DNA of 60,887 nt from Oscillatoriales cyanobacterium (lineage in GTDB: Bacteria; Cyanobacteriota; Cyanobacteriia; Cyanobacteriales; Microcoleaceae): positions 1-60,887 of the forward strand of contig REAP01000052.1 of assembly GCA_004294385.1 (NCBI GenBank), in the 5' to 3' direction. Shown piece after piece: positions 19,084 through 28,148 of the stretch. Position 1 is the stretch's first letter, and each line of letters starts with the position of its first letter. Made by a program: the position numbers and the translations under genes. The notes under the pieces are model-generated. The model was given only the letters and a program-made list of their open reading frames with translations, searched no databases and had not been told where the DNA came from.

Positions 19084-20226
19084 ATGATTCATACTAGCGA
19101 GATCCCAAACGATCCGAACGCGGTTTACGCCCAACCGAACCGTACTTACGATCGCAGCCGCCGCCGGGGAAAGCACAAAATTTTTATCGGCATGGCCCCC
19201 GGTGTCGGCAAAACTTTCAAAATGCTGGAAGAAGGACACAGACTCAAATTAGAAGGCATTGATGTCGTCGTCGGGTTATTAGAAACTCACGGGCGAAAAG
19301 AGACGGCAGCAAAAGGCGAAGGACTAGAAATAGTGCCGCGAAAACAAATGCAGCGAGGCGTAAAAACTCTAACAGAAATGGATACAGAAGCTGTCATAGC
19401 ACGCCACCCTCAACTAGCATTAGTAGACGAACTAGCTCATACAAACGTTCCCGGTTCTCTCCTAGAAAAGCGCTATCAAGATGTCGAAGAAATTCTGAAT
19501 GCTGGCATTGATGTTTTCTCCACCCTCAACATTCAACACATAGAAAGTCTCAACGATTTAGTGGCACGAATTACCGGAGTTATCGTCCGAGAACGAGTGC
19601 CAGATCGCGTGCTAGAAGAAGCAGACGAAGTAATCGTTGTTGATGTCACACCGGAAACCTTAGAAGAACGGCTGCGAGAAGGCAAAATCTACGCTCCTGA
19701 AAAAATTCAACAATCTTTGGAAAACTTTTTTCAGCGGCGTCACTTAATTGCTTTGCGAGAACTAGCACTGCGGGAGGTAGCAGATAGTGTTGAAGACGAT
19801 GGAGCAACTTTAAAAGGTCAATCTTGCAACATTCACGAACGAGTTTTAGTATGCGTTTCAACTTATCCCAATTCTTTGCAACTCCTGCGGCGGGGCGGGA
19901 GAATTTCTAACTACATGAATGCTCCCTTGTATGCTTTGTTTATTGAGAATCCCGATCGCTTTTTAACAAAAGCCGAAAGCTTGCACGTTGAGACTTGCCA
20001 GAAACTCTGCCAAGAATTTAACGGGCAATTTCTGCGGGTACAAAATCAGAATATAGCAAAAGCAATTTCTGACGTAGCTCAAGAGTATCGCATTACTCAA
20101 ATTGTGATTGGCGAAAGCCAGCAATCCCGTTGGAAATTGCTGCTACGAGGTTCTTTGACTCAGCAATTAGTGCGATCGCTCAAACACGTAGATTTGCATA
20201 TCATCGCCACTGAGAAAAGTCGTTAG
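19084..20226 (+). CDS. kdpD: KdpD N-terminal (usher/USP) protein without kinase module
   Basis: 380 residues, against about 890 for full-length KdpD. The KdpD usher domain spans about residues 28-240, with Walker A-like GMAPGVGKT (37-44) and ALVDELAHTN. A universal-stress-protein fold follows from about 250 to 375 (RVLVCVSTYPNSLQLLRRG, ITQIVIGES, LLRGSLTQQLVRSLKHVDLH). There are no membrane spans, H-box or ATPase domain. This short form is the known cyanobacterial arrangement. A signal output would need a partner; the histidine kinase at 12060-13160 is a candidate. Confidence 0.93.
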   Translation: MIHTSEIPNDPNAVYAQPNRTYDRSRRRGKHKIFIGMAPGVGKTFKMLEEGHRLKLEGIDVVVGLLETHGRKETAAKGEGLEIVPRKQMQRGVKTLTEMDTEAVIARHPQLALVDELAHTNVPGSLLEKRYQDVEEILNAGIDVFSTLNIQHIESLNDLVARITGVIVRERVPDRVLEEADEVIVVDVTPETLEERLREGKIYAPEKIQQSLENFFQRRHLIALRELALREVADSVEDDGATLKGQSCNIHERVLVCVSTYPNSLQLLRRGGRISNYMNAPLYALFIENPDRFLTKAESLHVETCQKLCQEFNGQFLRVQNQNIAKAISDVAQEYRITQIVIGESQQSRWKLLLRGSLTQQLVRSLKHVDLHIIATEKSR

Positions 20227-20264
20227 TTATTAGTTATTCGTTATTAGTTATTGGTTATTAGTTA

Positions 20265-20360
20265 CCAATTCCCAATTCCCAATTCCCAATTCCCAATTCC
20301 CAATTCCCAATTCCCAATTCCCAATTCCCAATTCCCAATTCCCAATTCCCAATTCCCAAT
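20265..20360. repeat. heptamer array CCAATTC
   Basis: About 13 perfect 7-bp units between the KdpD-like gene and the antiporter gene, preceded by TTAGTTAT-type short repeats (20224-20264). This is of the STRR (short tandemly repeated) class known in filamentous cyanobacteria. Confidence 0.95.
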
Positions 20361-20451
20361 GAGGATGGCAGAATCTAGCGGTTGGTAGATGCGCGAGAAA
20401 TTTTTACCTGTCAAAATCGCACTTATTAAACCTGATTAAAAGCGCGATGCT

Positions 20452-21690
20452 ATGGTAGATAATTACATTCTTAACTTGCTGGTTATTGGCATCCTCCTAC
20501 TGATTGTCACATTAGGTTCGGGATGGATTTCACGATTGCCACTATCTTATGCCTTAATTTACCTGTTAGTCGGCATCGGATTGGGGCCCTACGGTGTCAA
20601 GCTAATTGAATTGCGCCCCGAAGCTCAATTTTTAGAAAGACTCACAGAATTTGTAGTTATTGTTTCTCTGTTCAGTTGCGGCTTAAAAATGAATCGCCCG
20701 CTGCAACTTTGGGCTTGGAATTCCACAGCGCGACTCATCGGTTTTTTAATGCCAATTTCGATTTTTGCTGTTGCTGGAATCGGTCACTTCTTTTTGAGTT
20801 TAGACTGGGGGGCCGCGATTTTGTTGGGAGCAATTCTCGCTCCCACCGATCCAGTTTTAGCCTCAGAAGTTCAGTTAGCTCATCTAGACGATCGAGACGA
20901 GTTGCGTTTTGGTTTAACATCGGAAGGCGGTTTGAACGATGCCCTAGCTTTTCCCTTTGTTTATTTCGGAATCTATTCATTAAAAGATGGTAATTGGCCG
21001 AACTGGTTTTCGCAGTGGGTAGTAGTTGATATAATTTGGGCAATTTCCGCAGGGATTGTCATGGGCATTCTAGTCGCTAAAGCCGTCACCTGGATCGATA
21101 AAAGACTGCAACGCTATCGACCAGTCGATGAATTGATGGAAGATTTCATTGCCTTAAGTACAATTTTGCTCACCTATTCTCTCACAGAAGTAGTCAACGG
21201 CTATGGATTTCTCGCTGTTTTCGTAGCAGGAATTGTAGTGCAGCGCAGTTACCGCAACCCAGAAAAACCGCTTTCCCAACTGCGATTTACCGAGCGCATC
21301 GAAAAGTTAATGGAAGTAGCAACTATTTTACTTTTAGGTTCTCTGTTGCGCCTAAAACCTATATTAGCTTTTGGAGCCGATACGATGTTAGTGGCTGGAT
21401 TGTTAATTTTTTTGATTCGACCGTTGGGAGCTTGGATTAGTACGATCGGCAGTCCTTTGCACCCCGCCAGCCGCTGGTTATGCGGTTGGTTTGGCATTCG
21501 CGGTGTCGGTTCTATCTATTATCTTACCTATGCTTTTGGTCACGGTTTAAAAGGCGAACTAGGAGAACAAATTGCTTGGATTACCTTTACAACAATTGTG
21601 ATTTCTGTGATTGTACATGGCATCAGCTCTACGCCGTTAATGAACTGGTACGAGCGACGAATCAAACCTCAAGTACCCGATTTAATTTAA
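20452..21690 (+). CDS. CPA1-family cation:proton antiporter (NhaP-like)
   Basis: 412 residues with 11-12 predicted spans. Motifs of the Na+/H+ (or K+/H+) CPA1 exchangers are present: LVGIGLGPYG near the N-terminus, APTDPVLASEVQL (about 126-138, the ion site loop) and SEGGLNDALAFPFVY (with the Asn-Asp pair) at about 157-171. There is no large C-terminal cytoplasmic tail. It exchanges monovalent cations for protons across a membrane, but the ion cannot be decided from sequence. It follows the kdp genes on the same strand after a heptamer array, so a shared ion-homeostasis role is possible. Confidence 0.9.
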   Translation: MVDNYILNLLVIGILLLIVTLGSGWISRLPLSYALIYLLVGIGLGPYGVKLIELRPEAQFLERLTEFVVIVSLFSCGLKMNRPLQLWAWNSTARLIGFLMPISIFAVAGIGHFFLSLDWGAAILLGAILAPTDPVLASEVQLAHLDDRDELRFGLTSEGGLNDALAFPFVYFGIYSLKDGNWPNWFSQWVVVDIIWAISAGIVMGILVAKAVTWIDKRLQRYRPVDELMEDFIALSTILLTYSLTEVVNGYGFLAVFVAGIVVQRSYRNPEKPLSQLRFTERIEKLMEVATILLLGSLLRLKPILAFGADTMLVAGLLIFLIRPLGAWISTIGSPLHPASRWLCGWFGIRGVGSIYYLTYAFGHGLKGELGEQIAWITFTTIVISVIVHGISSTPLMNWYERRIKPQVPDLI

Positions 21691-21693
21691 TTC

Positions 21694-21724
21694 AATAGGG
21701 AAGCGGCAATGCCGTTTCCCTACT
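21694..21724. terminator. hairpin between convergent genes
   Basis: TAGGGAAGCGGCAATGCCGTTTCCCTA is an almost perfect inverted repeat placed exactly between the convergent antiporter (+) and methyltransferase (-) genes. It belongs to the GGGAAACGGCAnTGCCG dispersed family (49888-50037 and 44940-45000), so it is a repeat that could work as a bidirectional stop. Confidence 0.5.
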
Positions 21725-21725
21725 T

Positions 21726-22361
21726 CTAAACAGGTTTGACACCAACTAATAAAGCGAGTTCTAACCACTTCCAATAACAATCTACATCTGTAAAACCAAT
21801 TTCTCTAAACCAGCGCAATTGTGCTTCGACATCGAGCAATTTATTAGACGGATCGTCTGGCGTATTACTAATACCAAGTGCCTCTCGAAATTTCTGATGT
21901 AAAGCCGGAGTTGCGGACGCTACGTGCTCCAAATTGCAAAAAATGCCTCCTGGTTCCAAGATATTGAAAATCTCAGTATAAAGGGAAAATTTGCGATTGT
22001 CAGTTACATGATGGATTGCAAAACTAGAAACTACTGCATCAAACTTGCCCAAATCCGGCAGAGAATCATCAAGATTATGTTCAATTACTGTGACAGTTGA
22101 ATCTTCTGCAAAGCGAATCCTGACTTTTTCCAGCATTGTCGGCGAAAAGTCGATCGCGACACTTGCAACATTTGGCCGATCGCACTTAAGCAGACCCAAC
22201 AAACGCCCATCACCCGTACCCACATCCAGAATCCGCTTCACAGTTTTCGGAACTTCCCCCAAAAGTACAGCTTCACCTTCAGTGCGGTGAGGGATGCTAT
22301 CAGCTTTAGCGAGATACCACAAAGCGTGTTCCGCCGAAGTCCAAAGATTGACTTGACTCAT
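21726..22361 (-). CDS. class I SAM-dependent methyltransferase
   Basis: 211 residues. Motif I, ILDVGTGDGRLLGLL, is near residues 40-54; the acidic residue of motif II (AIDFSPTML) and motif IV (FDAVVSSFAIHH) are also present. It belongs to the broad methyltransferase type 11/25 group and the substrate is unknown. It lies 6 bp behind the cupin gene on the same strand and is probably cotranscribed. Confidence 0.88.
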   Translation of the reverse strand: MSQVNLWTSAEHALWYLAKADSIPHRTEGEAVLLGEVPKTVKRILDVGTGDGRLLGLLKCDRPNVASVAIDFSPTMLEKVRIRFAEDSTVTVIEHNLDDSLPDLGKFDAVVSSFAIHHVTDNRKFSLYTEIFNILEPGGIFCNLEHVASATPALHQKFREALGISNTPDDPSNKLLDVEAQLRWFREIGFTDVDCYWKWLELALLVGVKPV

Positions 22362-22367
22362 TACTGT

Positions 22368-22829
22368 TTAATCCTCATAAATATCGCCATTTTTGTGCGT
22401 AAAAATATGACTATTGCCACTAGCTTTGGCAATTAAGTCATCGTCTGGATAATTGGCAGAATCACCATCAGTGCGATCGCCAATTTCCAGATAAACCACA
22501 TCAGAATCCGTGCGATTAACTAAATGATGCCCATCAGCATCCCCAGCCGGAAAACCCGCAGCCATACCCGATTTTAGCACTTGTTCTCCCGAATTTGTCA
22601 CCAAAGTAACTTCCCCTTCCAGAACATAGATAAACTCATCTTGACAACTGTGCCAATGCCTGAGAGCAGAACAACTTCCCGGCGCAAGTCTCACCAAATT
22701 TACGCCAAAATTCTGCAATTCAGCGGCATTTCCCAAGCGTTTTTTAACTCTTCCAGCAACAACAGATTTAAATTGCTGAGGATAATTGGAGCCTGTACTT
22801 TCTGGGACATTTTCAGGATTGACAATCAT
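22368..22829 (-). CDS. cupin domain protein
   Basis: 153 residues with a single conserved cupin barrel. Motif 1 is HWHSCQDEFIYVLEG (two His and a Glu as metal ligands). Motif 2 is FPAGDADGHHLVNRT (His ligand and Asn). The ending (DRTDGDSANYPDDDLIAK) is typical of a group of small bacterial cupins of unknown substrate. It is the first gene of a two-gene operon with the methyltransferase. Confidence 0.9.
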   Translation of the reverse strand: MIVNPENVPESTGSNYPQQFKSVVAGRVKKRLGNAAELQNFGVNLVRLAPGSCSALRHWHSCQDEFIYVLEGEVTLVTNSGEQVLKSGMAAGFPAGDADGHHLVNRTDSDVVYLEIGDRTDGDSANYPDDDLIAKASGNSHIFTHKNGDIYED

Positions 22830-23019
22830 ATAACACTCCTTCTCTTCTTTCTCTTCCTTCGCGTTTTTCGCGCCTTCGCGGTTCGTTTTTCATCATTACA
22901 AAACGTCGATTGAATTCAAGATAACTATAATTTTATAGCACCTGCCACCTCCGACTCTCACCCCAAGCCCTGAAGAGTGTGTTATAAATAATTGAGATTC
23001 ATTAAGAAATATTGCTCAA

Positions 23020-24468
23020 ATGCTCGTTTCCCCCTCCGGCGTCAGCAAACTCAAAGAATCCTTAAAAGAAAAAGTATTTTTTGGGAATGAGCCAACCCCC
23101 GAACTCATAGCCATCTTACTCATTTACTTCGTCCAAGGCATTCTCGGACTAGCCCGCTTAGCCGTCAGCTTCTTCCTGAAAGACGAACTCGGCATGAGCC
23201 CCGCCGAAGTCTCAGCCATGCTGGGCGTCGTCGCCATACCTTCGATTATCAAACCCCTATTCGGCTTCATGTCCGACGGGTTGCCCATATTCGGCTACCG
23301 CAGACGGCCTTACATCTTCCTCTCCGGGCTGTTGGGAACATCAGCATGGGTGGGGATGGCAACAGTCGTAAACACACCTTTGGCTGCTATAGGCGCGATC
23401 GCCCTGAGTTCCGTTTCCCTTGCAGTCAGCGACGTCATCGCCGACTCCCTAATAGTCGAAAGAGCAAGAAAAGAATCAGTTACCGACGCCGGTTCGCTGC
23501 AATCCCTATCCTGGGGCGCATCAGCCCTCGGCGGATTAATTACAGCCTACCTCAGCGGTTCCTTGCTGCAACACTTCAGCACCCAGACCATCTTTTTAAT
23601 CACCGCATCTTTCCCACTCATCATATCAGCAACAGCCTGGTTAATTACAGAAGAAAAAATCAACAATAGAACCGATTTTGAAACCGTAAAAGACCAACTC
23701 AAACAACTGAAACAAGCTGTTACCCAAAAAACAATTTGGCTACCAACCGCCTTTCTCTTCCTCTGGCAATGTACCCCAACTTCAGACTCCGCATTCTTCT
23801 TTTTCACCACCAATGAACTAGGCTTTCAACCAGAATTTCTCGGTCGAGTGCGCCTCGTCACCAGCCTTGCAGCCCTCGCGGGTATTTGGTTATTTCAGCG
23901 CTTCCTCAAAGCAGTTCCATTTCGAGTAATTTTCGCCTGGTCAACAGTCACTGCTACTGCCTTGGGTCTGACAACCTTACTATTAGTAACTCACGCCAAC
24001 CGAGCCTTAGGAATTGATGACCAGTGGTTCAGTATTGGAGATAGCCTGATCCTGACAGTAGTCGGACAAATTGCTTATATGCCGGTGCTGGTACTCTCCG
24101 CGCGATTGTGTCCTCGCGGCGTGGAAGCAACTTTATTTTCCCTGCTGATGTCCATCGCAAATTTAGCAGAAATTATCTCCTACGAAGGCGGTGCAATTAT
24201 CACGCACTGGCTGGGAATTACCGATCGCAACTTCGACAACCTCTGGCTGCTAGTAGTCATCACCAACCTGTCCACACTTCTACCCCTGCCATTCCTCAAT
24301 TGGCTACCCGCAGAAAATACAGAAAGTGGCGTTCCAAACTATCAACAGTCTCTCCCAGTATTAGAAGCAGAACTAGGCTGTTATAAACCGGGCGGACAAC
24401 ATTTCATGCCCGAATATTTTCCCGACTTAGTACCGACAGTAATCTCAGAACCCCGCACAGCCGACTAA
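23020..24468 (+). CDS. folate/biopterin (BT1) family transporter
   Basis: 482 residues, about 12 spans, of the folate-biopterin transporter family in the major facilitator superfamily. Diagnostic parts are IYFVQGILGLARLAVSFFLK, the loop PLFGFMSDGLPIFGYRRRPY and SDVIADSLIVERAR. Synechocystis has a characterised member (slr0642) that moves folates, and this is a likely homologue. The last 55 residues are a hydrophilic tail. It is followed 75 bp later by a carotenoid oxygenase on the same strand. Confidence 0.93.
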   Translation: MLVSPSGVSKLKESLKEKVFFGNEPTPELIAILLIYFVQGILGLARLAVSFFLKDELGMSPAEVSAMLGVVAIPSIIKPLFGFMSDGLPIFGYRRRPYIFLSGLLGTSAWVGMATVVNTPLAAIGAIALSSVSLAVSDVIADSLIVERARKESVTDAGSLQSLSWGASALGGLITAYLSGSLLQHFSTQTIFLITASFPLIISATAWLITEEKINNRTDFETVKDQLKQLKQAVTQKTIWLPTAFLFLWQCTPTSDSAFFFFTTNELGFQPEFLGRVRLVTSLAALAGIWLFQRFLKAVPFRVIFAWSTVTATALGLTTLLLVTHANRALGIDDQWFSIGDSLILTVVGQIAYMPVLVLSARLCPRGVEATLFSLLMSIANLAEIISYEGGAIITHWLGITDRNFDNLWLLVVITNLSTLLPLPFLNWLPAENTESGVPNYQQSLPVLEAELGCYKPGGQHFMPEYFPDLVPTVISEPRTAD

Positions 24469-24543
24469 CGCAAAATATCACAATTTATCTGCGTTCATTC
24501 GCGTTTATCTGCGGTTGAAAAAATCGATTCTATAAATTTACCA

Positions 24544-26043
24544 ATGCAAAACATAGAAACTTCCCAATCTCAAACAGCAGCCAAAACCTTATCATACGAT
24601 CGCACAGACTGGCAGCGCGGCTACGAATCCCAACCCAACGAATCCGACTATTGGATTGACGACATAGAAGGCGAAATCCCCGCCGGCTTGCAAGGCACAT
24701 TCTTTCGCAACGGGCCCGGATTATTGGATGTCAACGGGCAGCGCATCCACCATCCGTTTGACGGTGACGGGATGGTTTGTGCGATCGTATTTTCCGACGG
24801 GCGCGCCCACTTCCGCAACCGATTTGTCCACACCGAAGGCTATTTAGCAGAACAAACAGCCGGAAAAATCCTGCACCGAGGCGTTTTTGGTACACAGAAA
24901 CCAGGGGGTTGGCTGAGCAATATCTTTGACCTCAAAATCAAAAACATTGCCAACACCAACATCATTTATTGGGGTGGCAAACTATTAGCACTATGGGAAG
25001 CAGCAGAACCCTACAGACTCGACCCTTGCACCTTAGAAACCATCGGTTTAGATAGCTTAGACGGTCTATTAAAACCCGGTGAACCCTTCGCCGCTCACCC
25101 CAGAATTGAAAAGGGGAAAAATGGAGTAGAAGACACACTCGTCAACTTTTCAGTCAAACCTGGTTTATCGAGTACAATCACCATTTATGAGTTTGATGAA
25201 AGCGGCAAACTTTTGCAGAGTCACGCCCATACAATCCCTGGTTTTGCCTTTCTGCATGACATGGTAATTACCCCAAATTACTGCATATTTTTCCAAAATC
25301 CCGTCTCCTTCAATCCTCTACCTTTCGTGTTAGGAACGCGGAGTGCAGCCCAGTGCATTCAATTTTCGCCAAAGAAGCCAACGCAAGCAATTTTGATTCC
25401 TCGCAATGGTACTGACGAGGTGAAAATATTAGAAACTGAACCTTGTTTTGTGTTCCACCACTGCAACGCCTGGGAAGAAGCAGGCGAAGTTTTTGTAGAC
25501 TCAGTTTGCTATGAATCATTCCCCAATGTTGGGCCGGATGGCGATTTTCTGGAAATTGATTTTGATAGCCTTCCTGCTGGTGAATTGTGGCGCTTCAAAT
25601 TGAATCTGTCAGACAACACTGTGGAACATAAAGTGATTGAAAGTAGATGCTGTGAATTTCCCACTTTGCATCCAAATCATGCTGGACAACCTTATCGGTA
25701 TCTGTACATTGGTGCTGCTAATTCTCCGACGGGCAATGCTCCTTTACAAGCTATTCTGAAGGTGGATTTCTTGACGGCAGAGCAGCAAATTTGGAGTGTG
25801 GCACCGCGCGGCTTTGCTGGGGAACCAGTTTTTGTCCCTCGCGTTGTTTCGGCTGACACAGCGATGGCTGAGGATGATGGTTGGTTGCTGATGTTGATGT
25901 ATGATGCGGCTAAACATCGATCGAGCTTAGTTATTCTAGATGCTCGTGATATCACTAAAGGGCCTGTGGCGTGGCTACACTTGAAACATCACATTCCTTA
26001 CGGTTTGCACGGCAGTTTTACATCTAGTGTATTGCTTCCTTAA
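24544..26043 (+). CDS. carotenoid cleavage oxygenase (RPE65/ACO family)
   Basis: 499 residues. The seven-bladed propeller enzyme uses Fe(II) held by four His; these are visible as H185 (FAAHPRIE), H238 (FAFLHDMV), H305 or H306 (VFHHCNAW) and H489 (YGLHGSF), matching positions in Synechocystis apocarotenoid oxygenase. Other family blocks are GTFFRNGPGLLDVNG, HPFDGDGMV and EPVFVPR. It should cleave carotenoids or apocarotenoids to aldehydes such as retinal. Which bond and substrate cannot be said from sequence. Confidence 0.95.
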   Translation: MQNIETSQSQTAAKTLSYDRTDWQRGYESQPNESDYWIDDIEGEIPAGLQGTFFRNGPGLLDVNGQRIHHPFDGDGMVCAIVFSDGRAHFRNRFVHTEGYLAEQTAGKILHRGVFGTQKPGGWLSNIFDLKIKNIANTNIIYWGGKLLALWEAAEPYRLDPCTLETIGLDSLDGLLKPGEPFAAHPRIEKGKNGVEDTLVNFSVKPGLSSTITIYEFDESGKLLQSHAHTIPGFAFLHDMVITPNYCIFFQNPVSFNPLPFVLGTRSAAQCIQFSPKKPTQAILIPRNGTDEVKILETEPCFVFHHCNAWEEAGEVFVDSVCYESFPNVGPDGDFLEIDFDSLPAGELWRFKLNLSDNTVEHKVIESRCCEFPTLHPNHAGQPYRYLYIGAANSPTGNAPLQAILKVDFLTAEQQIWSVAPRGFAGEPVFVPRVVSADTAMAEDDGWLLMLMYDAAKHRSSLVILDARDITKGPVAWLHLKHHIPYGLHGSFTSSVLLP

Positions 26044-26063
26044 ATGACTTTTGCGCGGGGTGT

Positions 26064-26122
26064 GGGCGGGTTTATTCAGATTGTCAATTATTGGCTAATC
26101 TTGTTGGTGAACCCGCCCCTAC
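26064..26122. repeat. palindromic GGGCGGGTTTA element
   Basis: It starts GGGCGGGTTTA and ends TGAACCCGCCCCTACA. It is one of three copies in the window (27065-27127; 56874-56938), always between genes. Confidence 0.8.
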
Positions 26123-26145
26123 AGAATATTTTATGCTCATAATCA

Positions 26146-27045
26146 ATGCAAATTGTCAATAGAAAGAATCTCCAAAAAATACTTATTTTAATTTGCAATC
26201 TGAGCCTAATTTTTGCAATTACCTTATCTATTTTCCCTGAAATAGCCAACGCCCAAGAGCCTTACAACTCTTCTCCAGATAGCTCTCCGGCTCCCCAAGG
26301 CTTGGTTGAAGTGAAGATGACTGCGATCGGAATAGATCCACTTAAAAACGAATTAGAAACTCGCTTAGAATTTGAACTCAAAGGCATTTACAAGAAAGGG
26401 CCGACCTACCCAGCTCAAGATTTGTTGATGACGGTTAATGGTGCAAATATAGAAGATTCGGAAATTACTTTTAAAGAAGGTAAGCCGATGATATTTCCAG
26501 CTTTAAAGTTCAATTTAGTCAAGGGTAAAATCAATAATTATCCTTTTGATAGGCACATTGCTAAAGTAGCTATTTCGATCGATCCACTGCCTTCGATTCG
26601 GAAAAAATTCGCCCCTTTTGAACTCAACCCTGTACCGCTAGGATTTAATTTTCATGCAGATGTTCCAGGTTTTGATATCACTTACAAACCTCTGGAAGAG
26701 AATTCATCTATCTTTATTTATATCGATGTCTATATAACTCGATCTCTCCCGGTTAAATTTTTTGCTTTAGTGATTATCGTGATTATGTGGGTGCTATCAA
26801 TTATGGCACTGCTGCTGGCATTAAAAGTGATGAAATCGGGTAAGTTACCGGAAATTGGAATGCTGAGTTGGACGGCGGTGATGCTGTTTGCTTTTCCGGC
26901 TATTCGTAATGCTCAGCCGGGAGTGCCTCCTGTGGGTACTGCGAGTGATTTTCTGTCGTTTTTTTGGACGGAAATTATTGTTGTGGTGGCGTTGGTGATT
27001 ATTGGTAGTTGTTGGTTGAAGCGTTATCATCCACCAATTGAATGA
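26146..27045 (+). CDS. DUF4436-like membrane protein
   Basis: 299 residues. It has a signal-like hydrophobic N-terminus (ILILICNLSLIFAITLSIF ending near ANAQ), then an outside beta-rich domain of about 170 residues with the block NNYPFDRHIAKVAISI that marks the DUF4436 family. Three or so C-terminal spans follow (FFALVIIVIMWVLSIMALLL, AVMLFAFPAIRNAQPG, TEIIVVVALVIIGSC). The function of the family is not known. It is flanked by two copies of the GGGCGGG repeat. Annotation to DUF4436 is from memory of the motif. Confidence 0.7.
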   Translation: MQIVNRKNLQKILILICNLSLIFAITLSIFPEIANAQEPYNSSPDSSPAPQGLVEVKMTAIGIDPLKNELETRLEFELKGIYKKGPTYPAQDLLMTVNGANIEDSEITFKEGKPMIFPALKFNLVKGKINNYPFDRHIAKVAISIDPLPSIRKKFAPFELNPVPLGFNFHADVPGFDITYKPLEENSSIFIYIDVYITRSLPVKFFALVIIVIMWVLSIMALLLALKVMKSGKLPEIGMLSWTAVMLFAFPAIRNAQPGVPPVGTASDFLSFFWTEIIVVVALVIIGSCWLKRYHPPIE

Positions 27046-27064
27046 TCAACTGATTTACCGTTGG

Positions 27065-27127
27065 GGTGGGGGCGGGTTTACGAAATTATGGATTTTAGGC
27101 AATTATTGTTGGTAAAACCCGCCCCTA
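27065..27127. repeat. palindromic GGGCGGGTTTA element, second copy
   Basis: GGTGGGGGCGGGTTTA to TAAAACCCGCCCCTACA, 63 bp, between the convergent DUF4436-like and SGNH hydrolase genes. Confidence 0.8.
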
Positions 27128-27169
27128 CAAAATTTATACTGTTTAAGCAGTCGGGAATCTAACAGTAAT

Positions 27170-28024
27170 TCAATTTTTGACTTCCAAATTCTCAATATCT
27201 TTGGTCGGTATTCCTAAACCTCGCAAAATACTAAAAGCCATAATTCGATAGCCGGATGGATTTGGGTGTACTCCGTCTGCTGCTAATAAGTTTAGAGTTT
27301 TTCCGGCGTGTCTTTGAAAAGTGCCGATAACTTCGCGAAACGGTTTATTTAAATCAATAAATAAGCATTGATTCTGTAAGGCAATTTCTCGCATGGCGAC
27401 AATATATTCTTGTAAACGCTGGTTTTCTGGGCCGTCGAGAACTTCACGAATGGGAGTAGGAGAAAGTAGGGCAACTCGGATTCTGGCTGCTTTTGCTGAC
27501 TCTACCATTTGGGTTAATTTTTGTTTGTATTCTGCTAAAGCTACTCCTGTGGTTAAGTTTCCTTGTGGATGAAATTGACGGTTTTGAAAGTCAAAGAATG
27601 CGTGCCAAACATCATTTACTCCGACATTAATCATCACTAAATCTGGTCTTTTGTCAATCACATCTTGCTGGAAACGGGCTTGCATATCAGTCGCTTTGTT
27701 CCCGGAAATGCCGACGTTGATGATTTCGATCGCGCGATCGGGATAAAGGCCATTTAGATAGCGCTGCAATAGCCAAACGTAACCTCCGGGGTATTTGCCA
27801 GCTTCGGTGATGCTGTCGCCAATGGTGACAATTCTGCGTTTGCCGGCGAGTATGTTCTCGATTTCTGGCGGTAGACTAGCTTGGGATGTGGATTCTTGAA
27901 ACATCGGAATTAAGGAGTCAGGAATGTTGATAAAAATCAAAGCAGCAATTACTGCGGTGGCAAATCTGATGATTATTTGATTTAATGGAGATCTGGGATG
28001 GCGCGATCGCACTTTTGGAGACAT
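27170..28024 (-). CDS. SGNH/GDSL hydrolase, secreted or membrane anchored
   Basis: 284 residues. A hydrophobic segment (IIIRFATAVIAALIFINIP, about 17-35) is likely a signal anchor. The catalytic blocks are GDSITEAG (Ser), GISGNKATD (Gly), INVGVNDVW (Asn) and DGVHPNPSGY (Asp and His). Such enzymes are esterases/lipases or sugar deacetylases; the substrate is not known. The gene's ATG is preceded on its strand by GA-rich repeat DNA, so expression may rely on a promoter within or beyond that repeat. Confidence 0.9.
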   Translation of the reverse strand: MSPKVRSRHPRSPLNQIIIRFATAVIAALIFINIPDSLIPMFQESTSQASLPPEIENILAGKRRIVTIGDSITEAGKYPGGYVWLLQRYLNGLYPDRAIEIINVGISGNKATDMQARFQQDVIDKRPDLVMINVGVNDVWHAFFDFQNRQFHPQGNLTTGVALAEYKQKLTQMVESAKAARIRVALLSPTPIREVLDGPENQRLQEYIVAMREIALQNQCLFIDLNKPFREVIGTFQRHAGKTLNLLAADGVHPNPSGYRIMAFSILRGLGIPTKDIENLEVKN

Positions 28025-28148
28025 AAGGAAGAAGGAAGAAGGAAGAAGGAAGAAGGAAGAAAGCCCTTCGACTTCGCTCAGGAACCGGGAGGAAGAAAGC
28101 CCTTCGACTTCGCTCAGGAACCGGGAGGAAGGAAGAAGGAAGAAGGAG
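28025..28148. repeat. GAAGGAA tract with two copies of a GCTCAGGAACCGGGAGGAAG unit
   Basis: GGAAGAA heptamers flank two direct copies of AAGCCCTTCGACTTCGCTCA followed by GGAACCGGGAGGAAG. The inner CCTTCGACTTCGCTCAGG is the same family as the array at 6249-6408. Confidence 0.9.
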
